Assembly (NCBI RefSeq): GCF_018326005.1
Contig: NZ_AP021903.1
Coordinates: 1-64,000, forward strand
DNA length: 64,000 nt
Source of the DNA: Pseudomonas sp. Seg1
GTDB lineage: Bacteria > Pseudomonadota > Gammaproteobacteria > Pseudomonadales > Pseudomonadaceae
Direction: 5' to 3'
Both the position numbers and the translations under genes were made by a program. Of the stretch, positions 51,499-59,633 are shown piece by piece. The notes under the pieces were generated by a model, which was not told where the DNA came from, did no database searches, and saw only the letters and a list, made by a program, of their open reading frames with translations. How positions within the stretch are numbered: the stretch's first letter is position 1; each line of letters starts with the position of its first letter.

Positions 51499-51595
51499 CC
51501 TGTGGGAGCGGGCTTGCCCGCGATGGCGGTGTGTCAGTCACCAGAGGTTCTGGCTGTGCTGTCCTCATCGCTGGCAAGCCAGCTCCCACAGGGTT
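51499..51595. repeat. REP doublet (REPIN), left of the SpmAB-like gene
   Basis: Left arm with GCGGGCTTGCCCGC core (51499-51527) and right arm with GCTGGCAAGCCAGC (51564-51595). The arms are of two subtypes. The spacer starts GCGGTGTGTCAGTCA, identical to that in the doublet at 52932. Confidence 0.9.
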
Positions 51596-51600
51596 TTCTA

Positions 51601-52830
51601 TTAGCCGAAGAACCAGTAGCAGACTGCAATGGCGCCAATTACGCCGGCCAGCTCCGCCAGCAACGCACACCCCACGGCATGCCGCGCCCGCTGAATCCCT
51701 ACCGCTCCGAAATACACCGCCAGCACATAAAACGTGGTCTCGGTACTGCCCTGAATCGTCGCCGCCACCAGCGCCGGGAAGCTATCGACCCCCGACGTCT
51801 TCATGGTTTCAATCAGCATCGCCCTCGCGGCGCTACCGGAGAACGGTTTGACCATCGCTGTCGGCAACGCATCGACAAATCGCGTGTCCCAACCGGCCCA
51901 CTCGACCAGATGGCGAATCCCGTCCAGGCCAAAGTCCAGCGCCCCGGAGGCACGCAGCACGCCGATGGCGCAGAGCATCGCCACCAGATACGGCAAAAGG
52001 TTCTTGGCGACGTCGAAGCCTTCCTTCGCGCCCTCGACGAAGGCTTCGTAAACCTTGACCTTGCGCAGCGCACCGATCAGCAGAAACAGCATGATCAGGC
52101 CGAATAGCGTCAGGTTGCCGAGGATCGACGAAAGCCCCGCCAGCGCTGTAGCCGACATCGTCGCCAGTAGCGCCATGAAGCCTCCCAGGATCAGTGCGCC
52201 GGGAATCAGATAAGCCAGCACCACCGGATCCCAGATCCGCAGGCGCTGCATGAACGCCACCGAGAGGAAGCCGACGATGGTCGAGCAACTGGTCGCCAGC
52301 AGAATCGGCAGGAACACCAGCGTCGGGTCCGGCGCGCCTTGCTGGGCGCGGTACATGAAGATCGTCACCGGCAGCAGCGTCAGCGAGGAGGCGTTGAGCA
52401 CCAGGAAGAGGATTTGTGCATTGCTGGCGATGGTGCTGCTGGGATTAAGCTCCTGCAGCGCCTTCATGGCTTTCAGGCCGATTGGCGTGGCGGCGTTGTC
52501 GAGGCCCAGGCCATTGGCGGCAAAGTTCAGGGTGATCAGGCCAAGGGCCGGGTGACCCGCCGGGACTTCCGGCATCAAGCGCAGAAACAGCGGCCCCAGC
52601 ACCTTGGCCAGCCATTCGACGATCCCGGCCTTCTCGGCGATGCGCAGAAAGCCCAGCCAGAGGGTGAGGGTGCCGAACAGCAGCACCATGACTTCGACCG
52701 ACAGCTTGGCCATGGCAAAAATGCTCTCCACCATCGCCGCGAAGATTCCGGCGTTACCGCCGATCAGCCACTGCACCAGCGCAGATATTGCTGCCACGAC
52801 AAAGAAGCCAAGCCACAGCCCATTAAGCAT
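51601..52830 (-). CDS. SpmA/SpmB-like fused nucleoside-recognition membrane protein
   Basis: A 409-aa inner-membrane protein with about ten hydrophobic segments. Two Gate/nucleoside-recognition halves are fused. The SpmA-like half has LITLNFAANGLGLDNAATPIGLKAM; the SpmB-like half has PTAMVKPFSGSAARAMLIETMK and STETTFYVLAVYFGAVGI. In Bacillus the halves are separate sporulation proteins; in Gram-negatives the role is unknown. REP doublets flank the gene on both sides. ATG is at 52830. Confidence 0.88.
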   Translation of the reverse strand: MLNGLWLGFFVVAAISALVQWLIGGNAGIFAAMVESIFAMAKLSVEVMVLLFGTLTLWLGFLRIAEKAGIVEWLAKVLGPLFLRLMPEVPAGHPALGLITLNFAANGLGLDNAATPIGLKAMKALQELNPSSTIASNAQILFLVLNASSLTLLPVTIFMYRAQQGAPDPTLVFLPILLATSCSTIVGFLSVAFMQRLRIWDPVVLAYLIPGALILGGFMALLATMSATALAGLSSILGNLTLFGLIMLFLLIGALRKVKVYEAFVEGAKEGFDVAKNLLPYLVAMLCAIGVLRASGALDFGLDGIRHLVEWAGWDTRFVDALPTAMVKPFSGSAARAMLIETMKTSGVDSFPALVAATIQGSTETTFYVLAVYFGAVGIQRARHAVGCALLAELAGVIGAIAVCYWFFG

Positions 52831-52884
52831 CAGTCAAATCCCCCGGAAGATGCGGCGAATGATAGCGGGGTCGCCAGAAACGAC

Positions 52885-52907
52885 AAACCCCGGATTTCTC
52901 CGGGGTT
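52885..52907 (-). terminator. Terminator-like hairpin downstream of gltP
   Basis: AACCCCGGA-TTTC-TCCGGGGTT forms a 9-bp hairpin. On the minus strand it is followed by TTGTCGTTT, a weak T tract, so it may end the gltP transcript. It lies between gltP and the SpmAB-like gene. Confidence 0.65.
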
Positions 52908-52931
52908 CGTTTAGAACGGTTGGCAGCGATC

Positions 52932-53026
52932 ACTGTGGGAGCGGGCTTGCCCGCGATGGCGGTGTGTCAGTCAACAAAGATGTTGAATGTGCTGACCTCA
53001 TCGCTGGCAAGCCAGCTCCCACAGGG
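52932..53026. repeat. REP doublet (REPIN), right of the SpmAB-like gene
   Basis: Same mixed arms as the doublet at 51499 (GCGGGCTTGCCCGC left, GCTGGCAAGCCAGC right) and the same GCGGTGTGTCAGTCA spacer start. It lies immediately after the gltP stop. Confidence 0.9.
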
Positions 53027-53033
53027 TCTGGGA

Positions 53034-54365
53034 TTACTGCTTGGAAGTCTCGCCAGCCGGCAGTTTTTCCTTGCTGCGCCAGTGTGGCAGGGAGTTCCAG
53101 TAGCGCTGGCCCTTGGCGTCGTCGTACATGCCTTCCCAGCGTGCGATAACCAGCACGGCGAGGGCGTTGCCGATCACGTTCAGTGCGGTACGCGCCATGT
53201 CCATGATGCGGTCGACACCGGCGATGAACGCCAGGCCTTCCAGCGGAATACCGACGCTGCCCAAAGTGGCCAGCAGCACCACGAAGGACACGCCCGGTAC
53301 GCCGGCGATACCTTTGGAGGTAACCATCAGGGTCAGCACCAGCAGCAGTTGCTGGCTGATCGACAGGTCGATGCCGTACAGCTGGGCAATGAAGATCGCC
53401 GCGATGGACTGATACAGGGTCGAACCGTCGAGGTTGAACGAGTAACCGGTTGGCACCACGAAGCTGCAGATGGCTTTCGGCGCACCGTAGGCTTCCATCT
53501 TCTCGATCACGCGCGGCAGCACGGTTTCGGACGAAGCGGTGGAGTAGGCCAGCACCAGCTCATCCTTGAAGATGCGCATCAGTTTGAGCACCGAGAAGCC
53601 GAACAGCTTGGCGATCAGGCCCAGGACCACGAAGGCGAAGAAGGCGATGGCGACGTAAACCAGGATCACCAGCTTGGCCAGCGGCAGCAGCGAGGCGAAG
53701 CCGAAGTTGGCGACAGTCACCGCGATCAGAGCGAATACGCCGATCGGGGCGTAGTTCATGATCATGTGGGTGACTTTGAACATGCTCTCCGAAACGCCCT
53801 GGAACATCTTCACCAGCGGCTCGCGCAGGTCCGACTGCAGGCTCGACAGACCAAGACCGAACAGCACGGAGAAGAAGATGATCGGCAGCATTTCGCCGCG
53901 GGCCATGGCCGCGAAGATGTTCGACGGGATCAGGTTGAGGATGGTCTCGATGAACGCGTGTTCATGCTGTACTTCGGCGGCAGTCGCCTGGTACTTGGAG
54001 ATGTCCACCGTGCCCAGCGTGCTCATGTCGATGCCGGTACCCGGATGGAACAGGTTGGCCAGCAGCAGGCCGACAACGATGGCGATGGTGGTGACGATTT
54101 CGAAATAGATGATCGTCTTCAGGCCGATACGCCCGAGCTTCTTGGCGTCGCCCACGCCGGCGATGCCGACGATGAGGGAGGAGATGACGATCGGGATCAC
54201 GATCATCTTGATCAGACGGATAAAGATATCGCCTGCCGGTTGCAGGACGTTGCTGATCCACCAGGCCTTCTCGGCACTGAAGTGATTGAGCAACGCACCA
54301 ATTGCAATCCCTAGAACCAGACCGATTAGGATCTGCCAGGCGAGGCTGAGTTTTGCCTTCTTCAT
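53034..54365 (-). CDS. gltP: Glutamate/aspartate (dicarboxylate):cation symporter
   Basis: A 443-aa DAACS-family inner-membrane symporter. Key signatures are MARGEMLPIIFFSVLFGLGL, AYSTASSETVLPRVIEKME (serine-rich hairpin), VVPTGYSFNLDGSTLYQSIAAIFIAQ and SKGIAGVPGVSFVVLLATL. The start at 54365 (MKKAKLSLAWQ) is preferred over 12 extra codons. By position it matches GltP next to algB in P. aeruginosa. It has a long upstream region with a terminator-like hairpin. Confidence 0.92.
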   Translation of the reverse strand: MKKAKLSLAWQILIGLVLGIAIGALLNHFSAEKAWWISNVLQPAGDIFIRLIKMIVIPIVISSLIVGIAGVGDAKKLGRIGLKTIIYFEIVTTIAIVVGLLLANLFHPGTGIDMSTLGTVDISKYQATAAEVQHEHAFIETILNLIPSNIFAAMARGEMLPIIFFSVLFGLGLSSLQSDLREPLVKMFQGVSESMFKVTHMIMNYAPIGVFALIAVTVANFGFASLLPLAKLVILVYVAIAFFAFVVLGLIAKLFGFSVLKLMRIFKDELVLAYSTASSETVLPRVIEKMEAYGAPKAICSFVVPTGYSFNLDGSTLYQSIAAIFIAQLYGIDLSISQQLLLVLTLMVTSKGIAGVPGVSFVVLLATLGSVGIPLEGLAFIAGVDRIMDMARTALNVIGNALAVLVIARWEGMYDDAKGQRYWNSLPHWRSKEKLPAGETSKQ

Positions 54366-55068
54366 TATCTTTACCCTTACTTGCGTTTGACTCAGGCACA
54401 TGCAGGAACTGGAACGCTCTTTAGCGGAAAAGTCTGTGCATCTGCCTCCGTATAAGGTGCCCCGAAGCGCGTATTTACGGCTCTTCGGCAGGCGAAAAAA
54501 GGCGCAACTATTCCGATGCAGGGTTGCGCCGTCTAATGCCGTAAACGCCTACCCTATGCCGAATCGGCATGAGCTTTTTTAAATGAAACTGACGTCCCAA
54601 CCGGTTCGATTGCGACATTTCAGCCGGCATAAGTGCCGTGAACCGGCCATCACAGCGTAGATTGGTTATTTTCTGAACGAAAATTTTCGACGGAAATTTT
54701 AGGAAAAAGCCTACATAAAGGAGCGAGAAGTCCCACAGATAAAGTGGTCTCTTTGTCGATATACGGTCGCCACGAAACACCGCGTAATGTTTTCGCGCGC
54801 AGTGTGAGCGATAAAAAGAAGGGTTGAAACGCTCTGGATCAATGTTTTGATCGGTTTAAAGCTCAGCGCAAGTCCGTCGAACCGCTGTGGGCCGGCGAAC
54901 CTGCGACGCAGCTTTTACCCTGACCCGGCCCTCATCGCAGGCACTCCCTGTACCCGTAGGTCACTCCGACCCTGAAACAGTCAGAACGTCCCGGCCCCCT
55001 GGTCATGCGCCTGCCTTCCTCAGGTGAGCGCAATGGAAGGCAGCAGGGCTGCTGCCTTCATGTTCGAA
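54366..55068. promoter_or_regulatory. 700-bp intergenic region with two terminator-like hairpins and a palindrome
   Basis: No convincing gene is present. Minus strand: GGCGCAAC...GTTGCGCC (54501-54530) followed by six T (54495-54500) is a good rho-independent terminator upstream of gltP. Plus strand: ATGCCG-AAT-CGGCAT (54556-54570), then GAGCTTTTTT, is a weaker one. GATCAA-TGTT-TTGATC (54837-54852) is a perfect palindrome. GGAAGGCAGCAG pairs with CTGCTGCCTTC near 55035-55059, after the Ivy gene. An attenuated gltP leader or a small RNA are the options. Confidence 0.55.
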
Positions 55069-55533
55069 TCAATACCACTTGGGATCTTTTTTCAGGGTTT
55101 CCATCAAAAGATCCTGCATGCCCTGATCAGGTTTGCCGAGGAAGCGGTAGGTGGCATGTCGAGTTGGCGACTTGTCGGCCGGCAGTCCTTCGGGCACATC
55201 GACGAGCATGGCGTAAGCGTCTTTCTTGTCGAAACTGAACGCGACGATCAAGCGGTGGTTCAGGCACTTGTCTGCAGATTCACACAGGGGGCCGACCAGA
55301 TACTTGTCGCCATCTTCAGTCACGGCATTCATCTGTTGGTCCGGCGTGCCGGACAGGTTCATCACCCATTCCGGCAGGCGTTCTTCCTTTTTCACCACGC
55401 CTTCCCAGGTCTCCCGGTATTGCGGGTCGGAACTCAACAGCTCGTTGACTCGGGTCTGGCCATCATTGGCCGCCATCGCCATGGCACTACCGCCCAGAAG
55501 CAGGGCGGCTGCCAGTGTCTTTAAAGCGATCAT
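55069..55533 (-). CDS. Ivy-family lysozyme inhibitor (putative)
   Basis: A 154-aa secreted protein with a signal peptide (MIALKTLAAALLLGGSAMAMA). The body resembles Ivy, the periplasmic C-type lysozyme inhibitor: LPEWVMNLSGTPDQQM, GDKYLVGPLCESADKCLNHRLIVAFSFDKKDAYAML. The paired cysteines bracket the loop where Ivy has CKPHDC; here the loop is C-E-S-A-D-K-C, so the key histidine is displaced or missing. It follows DUF1328 by 2 bp. Inhibitory activity is uncertain. Confidence 0.72.
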   Translation of the reverse strand: MIALKTLAAALLLGGSAMAMAANDGQTRVNELLSSDPQYRETWEGVVKKEERLPEWVMNLSGTPDQQMNAVTEDGDKYLVGPLCESADKCLNHRLIVAFSFDKKDAYAMLVDVPEGLPADKSPTRHATYRFLGKPDQGMQDLLMETLKKDPKWY

Positions 55534-55535
55534 CG

Positions 55536-55769
<234 letters not shown>

Positions 55770-55773
55770 TCAG

Positions 55774-56058
55774 TCAGAAAACCCAGCGCTCTTCACGTGG
55801 CATCTGGTCCAGCGGTTGCGCTTGGTCGACGTCCATCATGCGCATCGAGGCGCTCTCGGCCTGGCTGCTGCTGACGGCGCTGAAATGCTTTTGCGTGCTG
55901 TGCTGGATCGAGATCAGCGGCTCAGGCTTATGGCTGTTTTCCCAGCTCAGGTATTGCTGGCACACGATCAGGGTGATCAACAGCGCAAGTACGCCAAACA
56001 GGCCTTGCTGGAGATGCAGTGGCGAGATACGCACTTGGGCGGCACGTTGGCGAGTCAT
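55774..56058 (-). CDS. 94-aa single-pass membrane protein of unknown function
   Basis: The protein has one TM helix (about 18-36; GLFGVLALLITLIVCQQYL) and a Ser/Gln-rich polar C terminus ending REERWVF. I do not recognise a domain. It is the first gene behind a good sigma-54 promoter with an IHF site (56121-56176). DUF1328 follows after 73 bp and Ivy after that. It is divergent from algB. An envelope-stress role is inference from the operon. Confidence 0.75.
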   Translation of the reverse strand: MTRQRAAQVRISPLHLQQGLFGVLALLITLIVCQQYLSWENSHKPEPLISIQHSTQKHFSAVSSSQAESASMRMMDVDQAQPLDQMPREERWVF

Positions 56059-56120
56059 CCTGGGTTCCTCACTCTTATTCGGTTGGGGCAGTGCTGATCT
56101 GCCCGGGCTGAATGAGGTAT

Positions 56121-56137
56121 TGCAGGCTGCATGCCAA
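56121..56137 (-). promoter_or_regulatory. Sigma-54 (-24/-12) promoter
   Basis: On the minus strand TTGGCATGCAGCCTGCA has GG and GC separated by exactly 10 bases. It matches the -24 element (TGGCA) well and the -12 element (CTGCA) nearly. The start would be near 56110, 52 nt before the ATG of the 94-aa gene. Confidence 0.72.
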
Positions 56138-56163
56138 TTTTTTAATTAAAAAATATTCAATAA

Positions 56164-56176
56164 AATCAATGGCTTA
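56164..56176. promoter_or_regulatory. IHF-binding site
   Basis: AATCAATGGCTTA is a perfect match to WATCAA-N4-TTR, in an AT-rich tract (56138-56180). Its centre is about 60 bp upstream of the predicted sigma-54 start, the standard position for IHF bending. Confidence 0.7.
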
Positions 56177-56209
56177 TAAGCTGTTGAAAAACTGTCTGCG
56201 ACGCATCCT

Positions 56210-56247
56210 GCACGATGGGTTATCCAGGGTCGTGCGGAATGCACGAT
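56210..56247. promoter_or_regulatory. Candidate enhancer-binding-protein site
   Basis: Three related half-sites: GCACGAT (56210-56216), TCGTGC (56230-56235) and GCACGAT (56241-56247). The last two form CGTGC-GGAAT-GCACG. The two direct copies are 31 bp apart, about three helical turns. They lie about -100 to -137 from the sigma-54 start, where an NtrC-type activator would bind. Confidence 0.6.
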
Positions 56248-56485
56248 TATTTCGTAGGAGAATTCATTCTTATGGAATTGAGAGCGGGGCGCGGATGTCA
56301 GAAAAGTACGCAGGGAATACCCTGCAAATCGGCTTTTGTTTAAAAAACCAACAAAATCAGTGAATTAGCCGTAAAGGCATGAGAGAGCTACCCTCCTATG
56401 GCTGGCATCGTTCAGAATCAACCATGCAACTTGCCCGATTTCTGCGGGACTAACCCAAGACCAATCTTTATGGAGCGTAGGAAAA
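56248..56485 (+). promoter_or_regulatory. algB upstream region
   Basis: This stretch leads to the algB ATG, which has TAGGAAAA upstream. A GAATTG (56275)-N17-TCAGA (56298) pair weakly resembles an AlgU promoter. Nothing else is clearly recognised. Confidence 0.35.
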
Positions 56486-57832
56486 ATGGAATCTGCCACT
56501 GAGCATCAAGGCCGCATTCTGCTGGTGGATGATGAATCCGCCATCCTGCGAACTTTCCGTTATTGCCTCGAAGACGAAGGTTATACGGTGGCCACCGCCA
56601 ACAGCGCAGCGCAGGCCGACGCACTGCTGCAGCGTCAGGTGTTCGATTTGTGCTTTCTGGATTTGCGTCTGGGCGAAGACAACGGCCTCGACGTATTGGC
56701 ACAAATGCGCATTCAGGCGCCATGGATGCGGGTGGTGATCGTCACCGCCCACTCGGCGGTCGATACCGCTGTGGATGCCATCCAGGCTGGCGCCGCCGAC
56801 TATCTGGTCAAGCCGTGCAGCCCCGATCAACTGCGTCTGGCGACGGCCAAGCAACTGGAAGTGCGTCAACTCTCGGCGCGTCTCGAAGCCCTTGAAGGTG
56901 AGATCCGCAAACCGAAAGACGGCCTCGACTCCCACAGCCCGGCGATGAAAGTCGTGCTGGAGACTGCGCGCCAGGTGGCGAGCACTGATGCCAACATTCT
57001 TATTCTCGGCGAGTCCGGTACCGGTAAAGGCGAGCTGGCCCGGGCGATTCACGGCTGGAGCAAGCGCGAGAAGAAATCCTGCGTGACCATCAACTGCCCG
57101 TCGTTGACTGCCGAACTGATGGAAAGCGAGCTGTTCGGCCACAGCCGTGGTGCGTTTACCGGCGCCAGCGAAAGTACGCTGGGCCGAGTCAACCAAGCCG
57201 ATGGCGGCACGCTGTTTCTCGACGAGATCGGCGATTTTCCTTTGACTTTGCAACCCAAGTTACTGCGTTTTATTCAGGACAAGGAATACGAGCGGGTAGG
57301 CGATCCGGTCACCCGTCGCGCTGATGTGCGCATTCTGGCGGCAACCAACCTCAATCTCGAAGACATGGTCCGTGACGGTCGTTTCCGTGAAGACCTGCTC
57401 TATCGCCTGAACGTCATCACCCTGCACCTGCCGCCGCTGCGTGAGCGCGCCGAGGACATCCTGACCCTGGCCGACCGCTTCCTCGCCCGCTTCGTCAAGG
57501 AGTACGCGCGCCCGGCGCGGGGCTTCAGTGACGAGGCTCGCGAGGCACTGCTCGGCTACCGCTGGCCCGGTAACATTCGTGAGCTGCGCAACGTGGTCGA
57601 GCGGGCGAGCATCATCTGCCCGCAGGAACGTGTCGAAATCAGCCACCTGGGCATGGCCGAACAACCGGCCAACAACGCCCCCCGGGTCGGCGCAGCACTG
57701 AGCCTCGACGAGTTGGAAAAGGCCCACATCGGCGCCGTCCTCGCCACCGCTGGCACGCTGGATCAAGCCGCGAAAACCCTGGGCATCGACGCCTCGACCC
57801 TGTATCGCAAGCGCAAGCAGTACAACCTGTGA
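56486..57832 (+). CDS. algB: NtrC-family response regulator AlgB
   Basis: A 448-aa regulator of alginate and related genes, partner of KinB. The receiver domain (1-125) has [10 protein letters not shown] and the phospho-acceptor D59 ([11 protein letters not shown]). The AAA+ domain (about 150-380) has Walker [10 protein letters not shown] and the sigma-54-contacting RGAFTGA loop. The C-terminal Fis-type helix-turn-helix reads [24 protein letters not shown]. It is divergent from the 94-aa gene and 10 bp before kinB. Confidence 0.96.
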   Translation: MESATEHQGRILLVDDESAILRTFRYCLEDEGYTVATANSAAQADALLQRQVFDLCFLDLRLGEDNGLDVLAQMRIQAPWMRVVIVTAHSAVDTAVDAIQAGAADYLVKPCSPDQLRLATAKQLEVRQLSARLEALEGEIRKPKDGLDSHSPAMKVVLETARQVASTDANILILGESGTGKGELARAIHGWSKREKKSCVTINCPSLTAELMESELFGHSRGAFTGASESTLGRVNQADGGTLFLDEIGDFPLTLQPKLLRFIQDKEYERVGDPVTRRADVRILAATNLNLEDMVRDGRFREDLLYRLNVITLHLPPLRERAEDILTLADRFLARFVKEYARPARGFSDEAREALLGYRWPGNIRELRNVVERASIICPQERVEISHLGMAEQPANNAPRVGAALSLDELEKAHIGAVLATAGTLDQAAKTLGIDASTLYRKRKQYNL

Positions 57833-57842
57833 GCGCGCCACG

Positions 57843-59633
57843 ATGAAACTGGCGATGAAGTTGCGGACCCGGTTGTTCCTGAGCATTTCCGCACTGATCA
57901 CCGTGGCCTTGCTTGGGCTGTTGCTCGGGCTGGTCAGCGTGATGCAGATGGCCGGAACCCAGGAAGCGCTGGTGCGCAGCAACTTCGTCACCCTTGATCT
58001 GGGGCTCAAGCTGCGCCAGACCTTGGGCGATCAGCTGATCATCATGCTCGCGGAAAAGCCTGATGCCGTTGCATTCGAAGCCTCCAAGCAGCATTACTTT
58101 CAGCTCCTCGACGAAGGCATTGCCCAGGAGCAGAAGGGTGATGGCCGCTTGTATGGCTTCACTCAGGCCAAGGCGGATTACCTGAGTTTTCTGCAGGCGT
58201 TCGACCTGTCCCGTGATCCGGCCACGTCGTTGAGCAGCAATGCCGACTTCCGTGAGCGCTTCAACACCCTGCGCAACGGACTGATTACCGAACACAAGCA
58301 CGCACTCGACAACATCAATCTGGTTCAACATGACGCCCGCGACCGGGCGCTGTTGGTGGCTGGTCTGCTTGGGTTGGTCGGGCTGGCGGTGTTGATCATC
58401 GGCTTCGTCACGGCCCACGGCATTGCCCGTCGCTTTGGCGCGCCGATCGAGGCGTTGGCGCATGCGGCGGATAACATCGGTCAAGGCAATTTCGAAGTGA
58501 CTCTGCCGATTTCCTCGGCGATGGAAATGAATCAACTGACCAAGCGGTTCGGGCTGATGGCCGAAGCGTTGCGCGAACATCAGGCGACCAACATCGACGA
58601 ACTGCTGGCCGGCCAGCAACGCTTGCAAGCGGTACTCGACAGCATCGACGACGGCTTGCTGATGATTGATCGCCAGGGGCATCTGGAACACCTCAACCCG
58701 GTGGCCCAGCGCCAATTGGGCTGGGACGACGACCGTCTCGGTCAAGGTCTGGGCGCGGCCCTTGAACGACCGGAGCTGGATGCGCAGCTGCAACTGGTGC
58801 TGCGCGGCGGAACCCTGGAGCGAGCGCCGGAGGACCTGAGCATCGAAGTCGACGGCGAATCGCGCCTGCTGACGTACAGCCTGACGCCGGTCAGCCACAC
58901 GCAGGGCCACATACTCGGAGCGGTGATGGTGCTGCACGACGTGACTGAGCAGCGCGCTTTCGAGCGGGTCCGCAGCGAGTTCGTGCTACGTGCCTCCCAT
59001 GAGCTGCGCACGCCAGTTACCGGCATGCACATGGCGTTCGGTCTGTTCCGTGAGCGGGCGAAGTTTGCGCCGGACTCACGCGAGGCGGACCTGCTCGACA
59101 CGGTCAACGAAGAAATGCAGCGCCTGATGCAGTTGATCAACGACTTGCTCAACTTTTCGCGCTACCAGAACGGTTTGCAGAAGCTGACACTGGCGCCGTG
59201 CTCCATCGAGGACTTGCTGGAGCAGGCGCAGTCGCGCTTTGCCGAGACAGCAGCGGAGAGAGGCATCGCCCTGAAGGTGGAAGTGCAGGGGCCGCTGCCG
59301 CGCTTGCAGGCCGATCAGGCGCAACTGGATCGGGTACTCGACAACCTGATCGACAACGCCATGCGCCACACCGCCCGCGACGGCCAGATCCGTTTGCAGG
59401 CGCGTCGCCATGGCGAACGGGTGATCATCAGCGTCGAAGACAACGGCGAAGGCATTGCCTACGGCCAGCAAGGGCGGATCTTCGAACCGTTCGTGCAGGT
59501 CGGGCGCAAGAAGGGGGGTGCCGGGTTGGGACTGGCGTTGTGCAAGGAAATCGTCCAGTTGCATGGTGGGCGGATGGGCGTTTATTCGCGGCCGGGGCAG
59601 GGCACGCAGTTTTATATGGCGCTTGCCGTTTAG
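57843..59633 (+). CDS. kinB: Sensor histidine kinase KinB
   Basis: A 596-aa inner-membrane kinase/phosphatase that controls AlgB. Two TM segments (about 12-36 and 163-188) flank a periplasmic domain. HAMP follows, then PAS (about 260-370), then HisKA with H386 in LRASHELRTPVTGMHM. HATPase boxes are LDNLIDNAMRHTARDG, SVEDNGEGI and GGAGLGLALCKEIVQLHGG. It ends overlapping the convergent EAL gene by 4 bp. Confidence 0.95.
   Translation: MKLAMKLRTRLFLSISALITVALLGLLLGLVSVMQMAGTQEALVRSNFVTLDLGLKLRQTLGDQLIIMLAEKPDAVAFEASKQHYFQLLDEGIAQEQKGDGRLYGFTQAKADYLSFLQAFDLSRDPATSLSSNADFRERFNTLRNGLITEHKHALDNINLVQHDARDRALLVAGLLGLVGLAVLIIGFVTAHGIARRFGAPIEALAHAADNIGQGNFEVTLPISSAMEMNQLTKRFGLMAEALREHQATNIDELLAGQQRLQAVLDSIDDGLLMIDRQGHLEHLNPVAQRQLGWDDDRLGQGLGAALERPELDAQLQLVLRGGTLERAPEDLSIEVDGESRLLTYSLTPVSHTQGHILGAVMVLHDVTEQRAFERVRSEFVLRASHELRTPVTGMHMAFGLFRERAKFAPDSREADLLDTVNEEMQRLMQLINDLLNFSRYQNGLQKLTLAPCSIEDLLEQAQSRFAETAAERGIALKVEVQGPLPRLQADQAQLDRVLDNLIDNAMRHTARDGQIRLQARRHGERVIISVEDNGEGIAYGQQGRIFEPFVQVGRKKGGAGLGLALCKEIVQLHGGRMGVYSRPGQGTQFYMALAV

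Noticed and set aside
54400..54582. 60-codon ORF divergent from gltP
   Set aside because: No ribosome site, and its 3' end is a terminator-like hairpin; the composition is not protein-like.
56275..56302. AlgU-type promoter for algB
   Set aside because: GAATTG-N17-TCAGA has two mismatches in the -35 and one in the -10; too weak to call.
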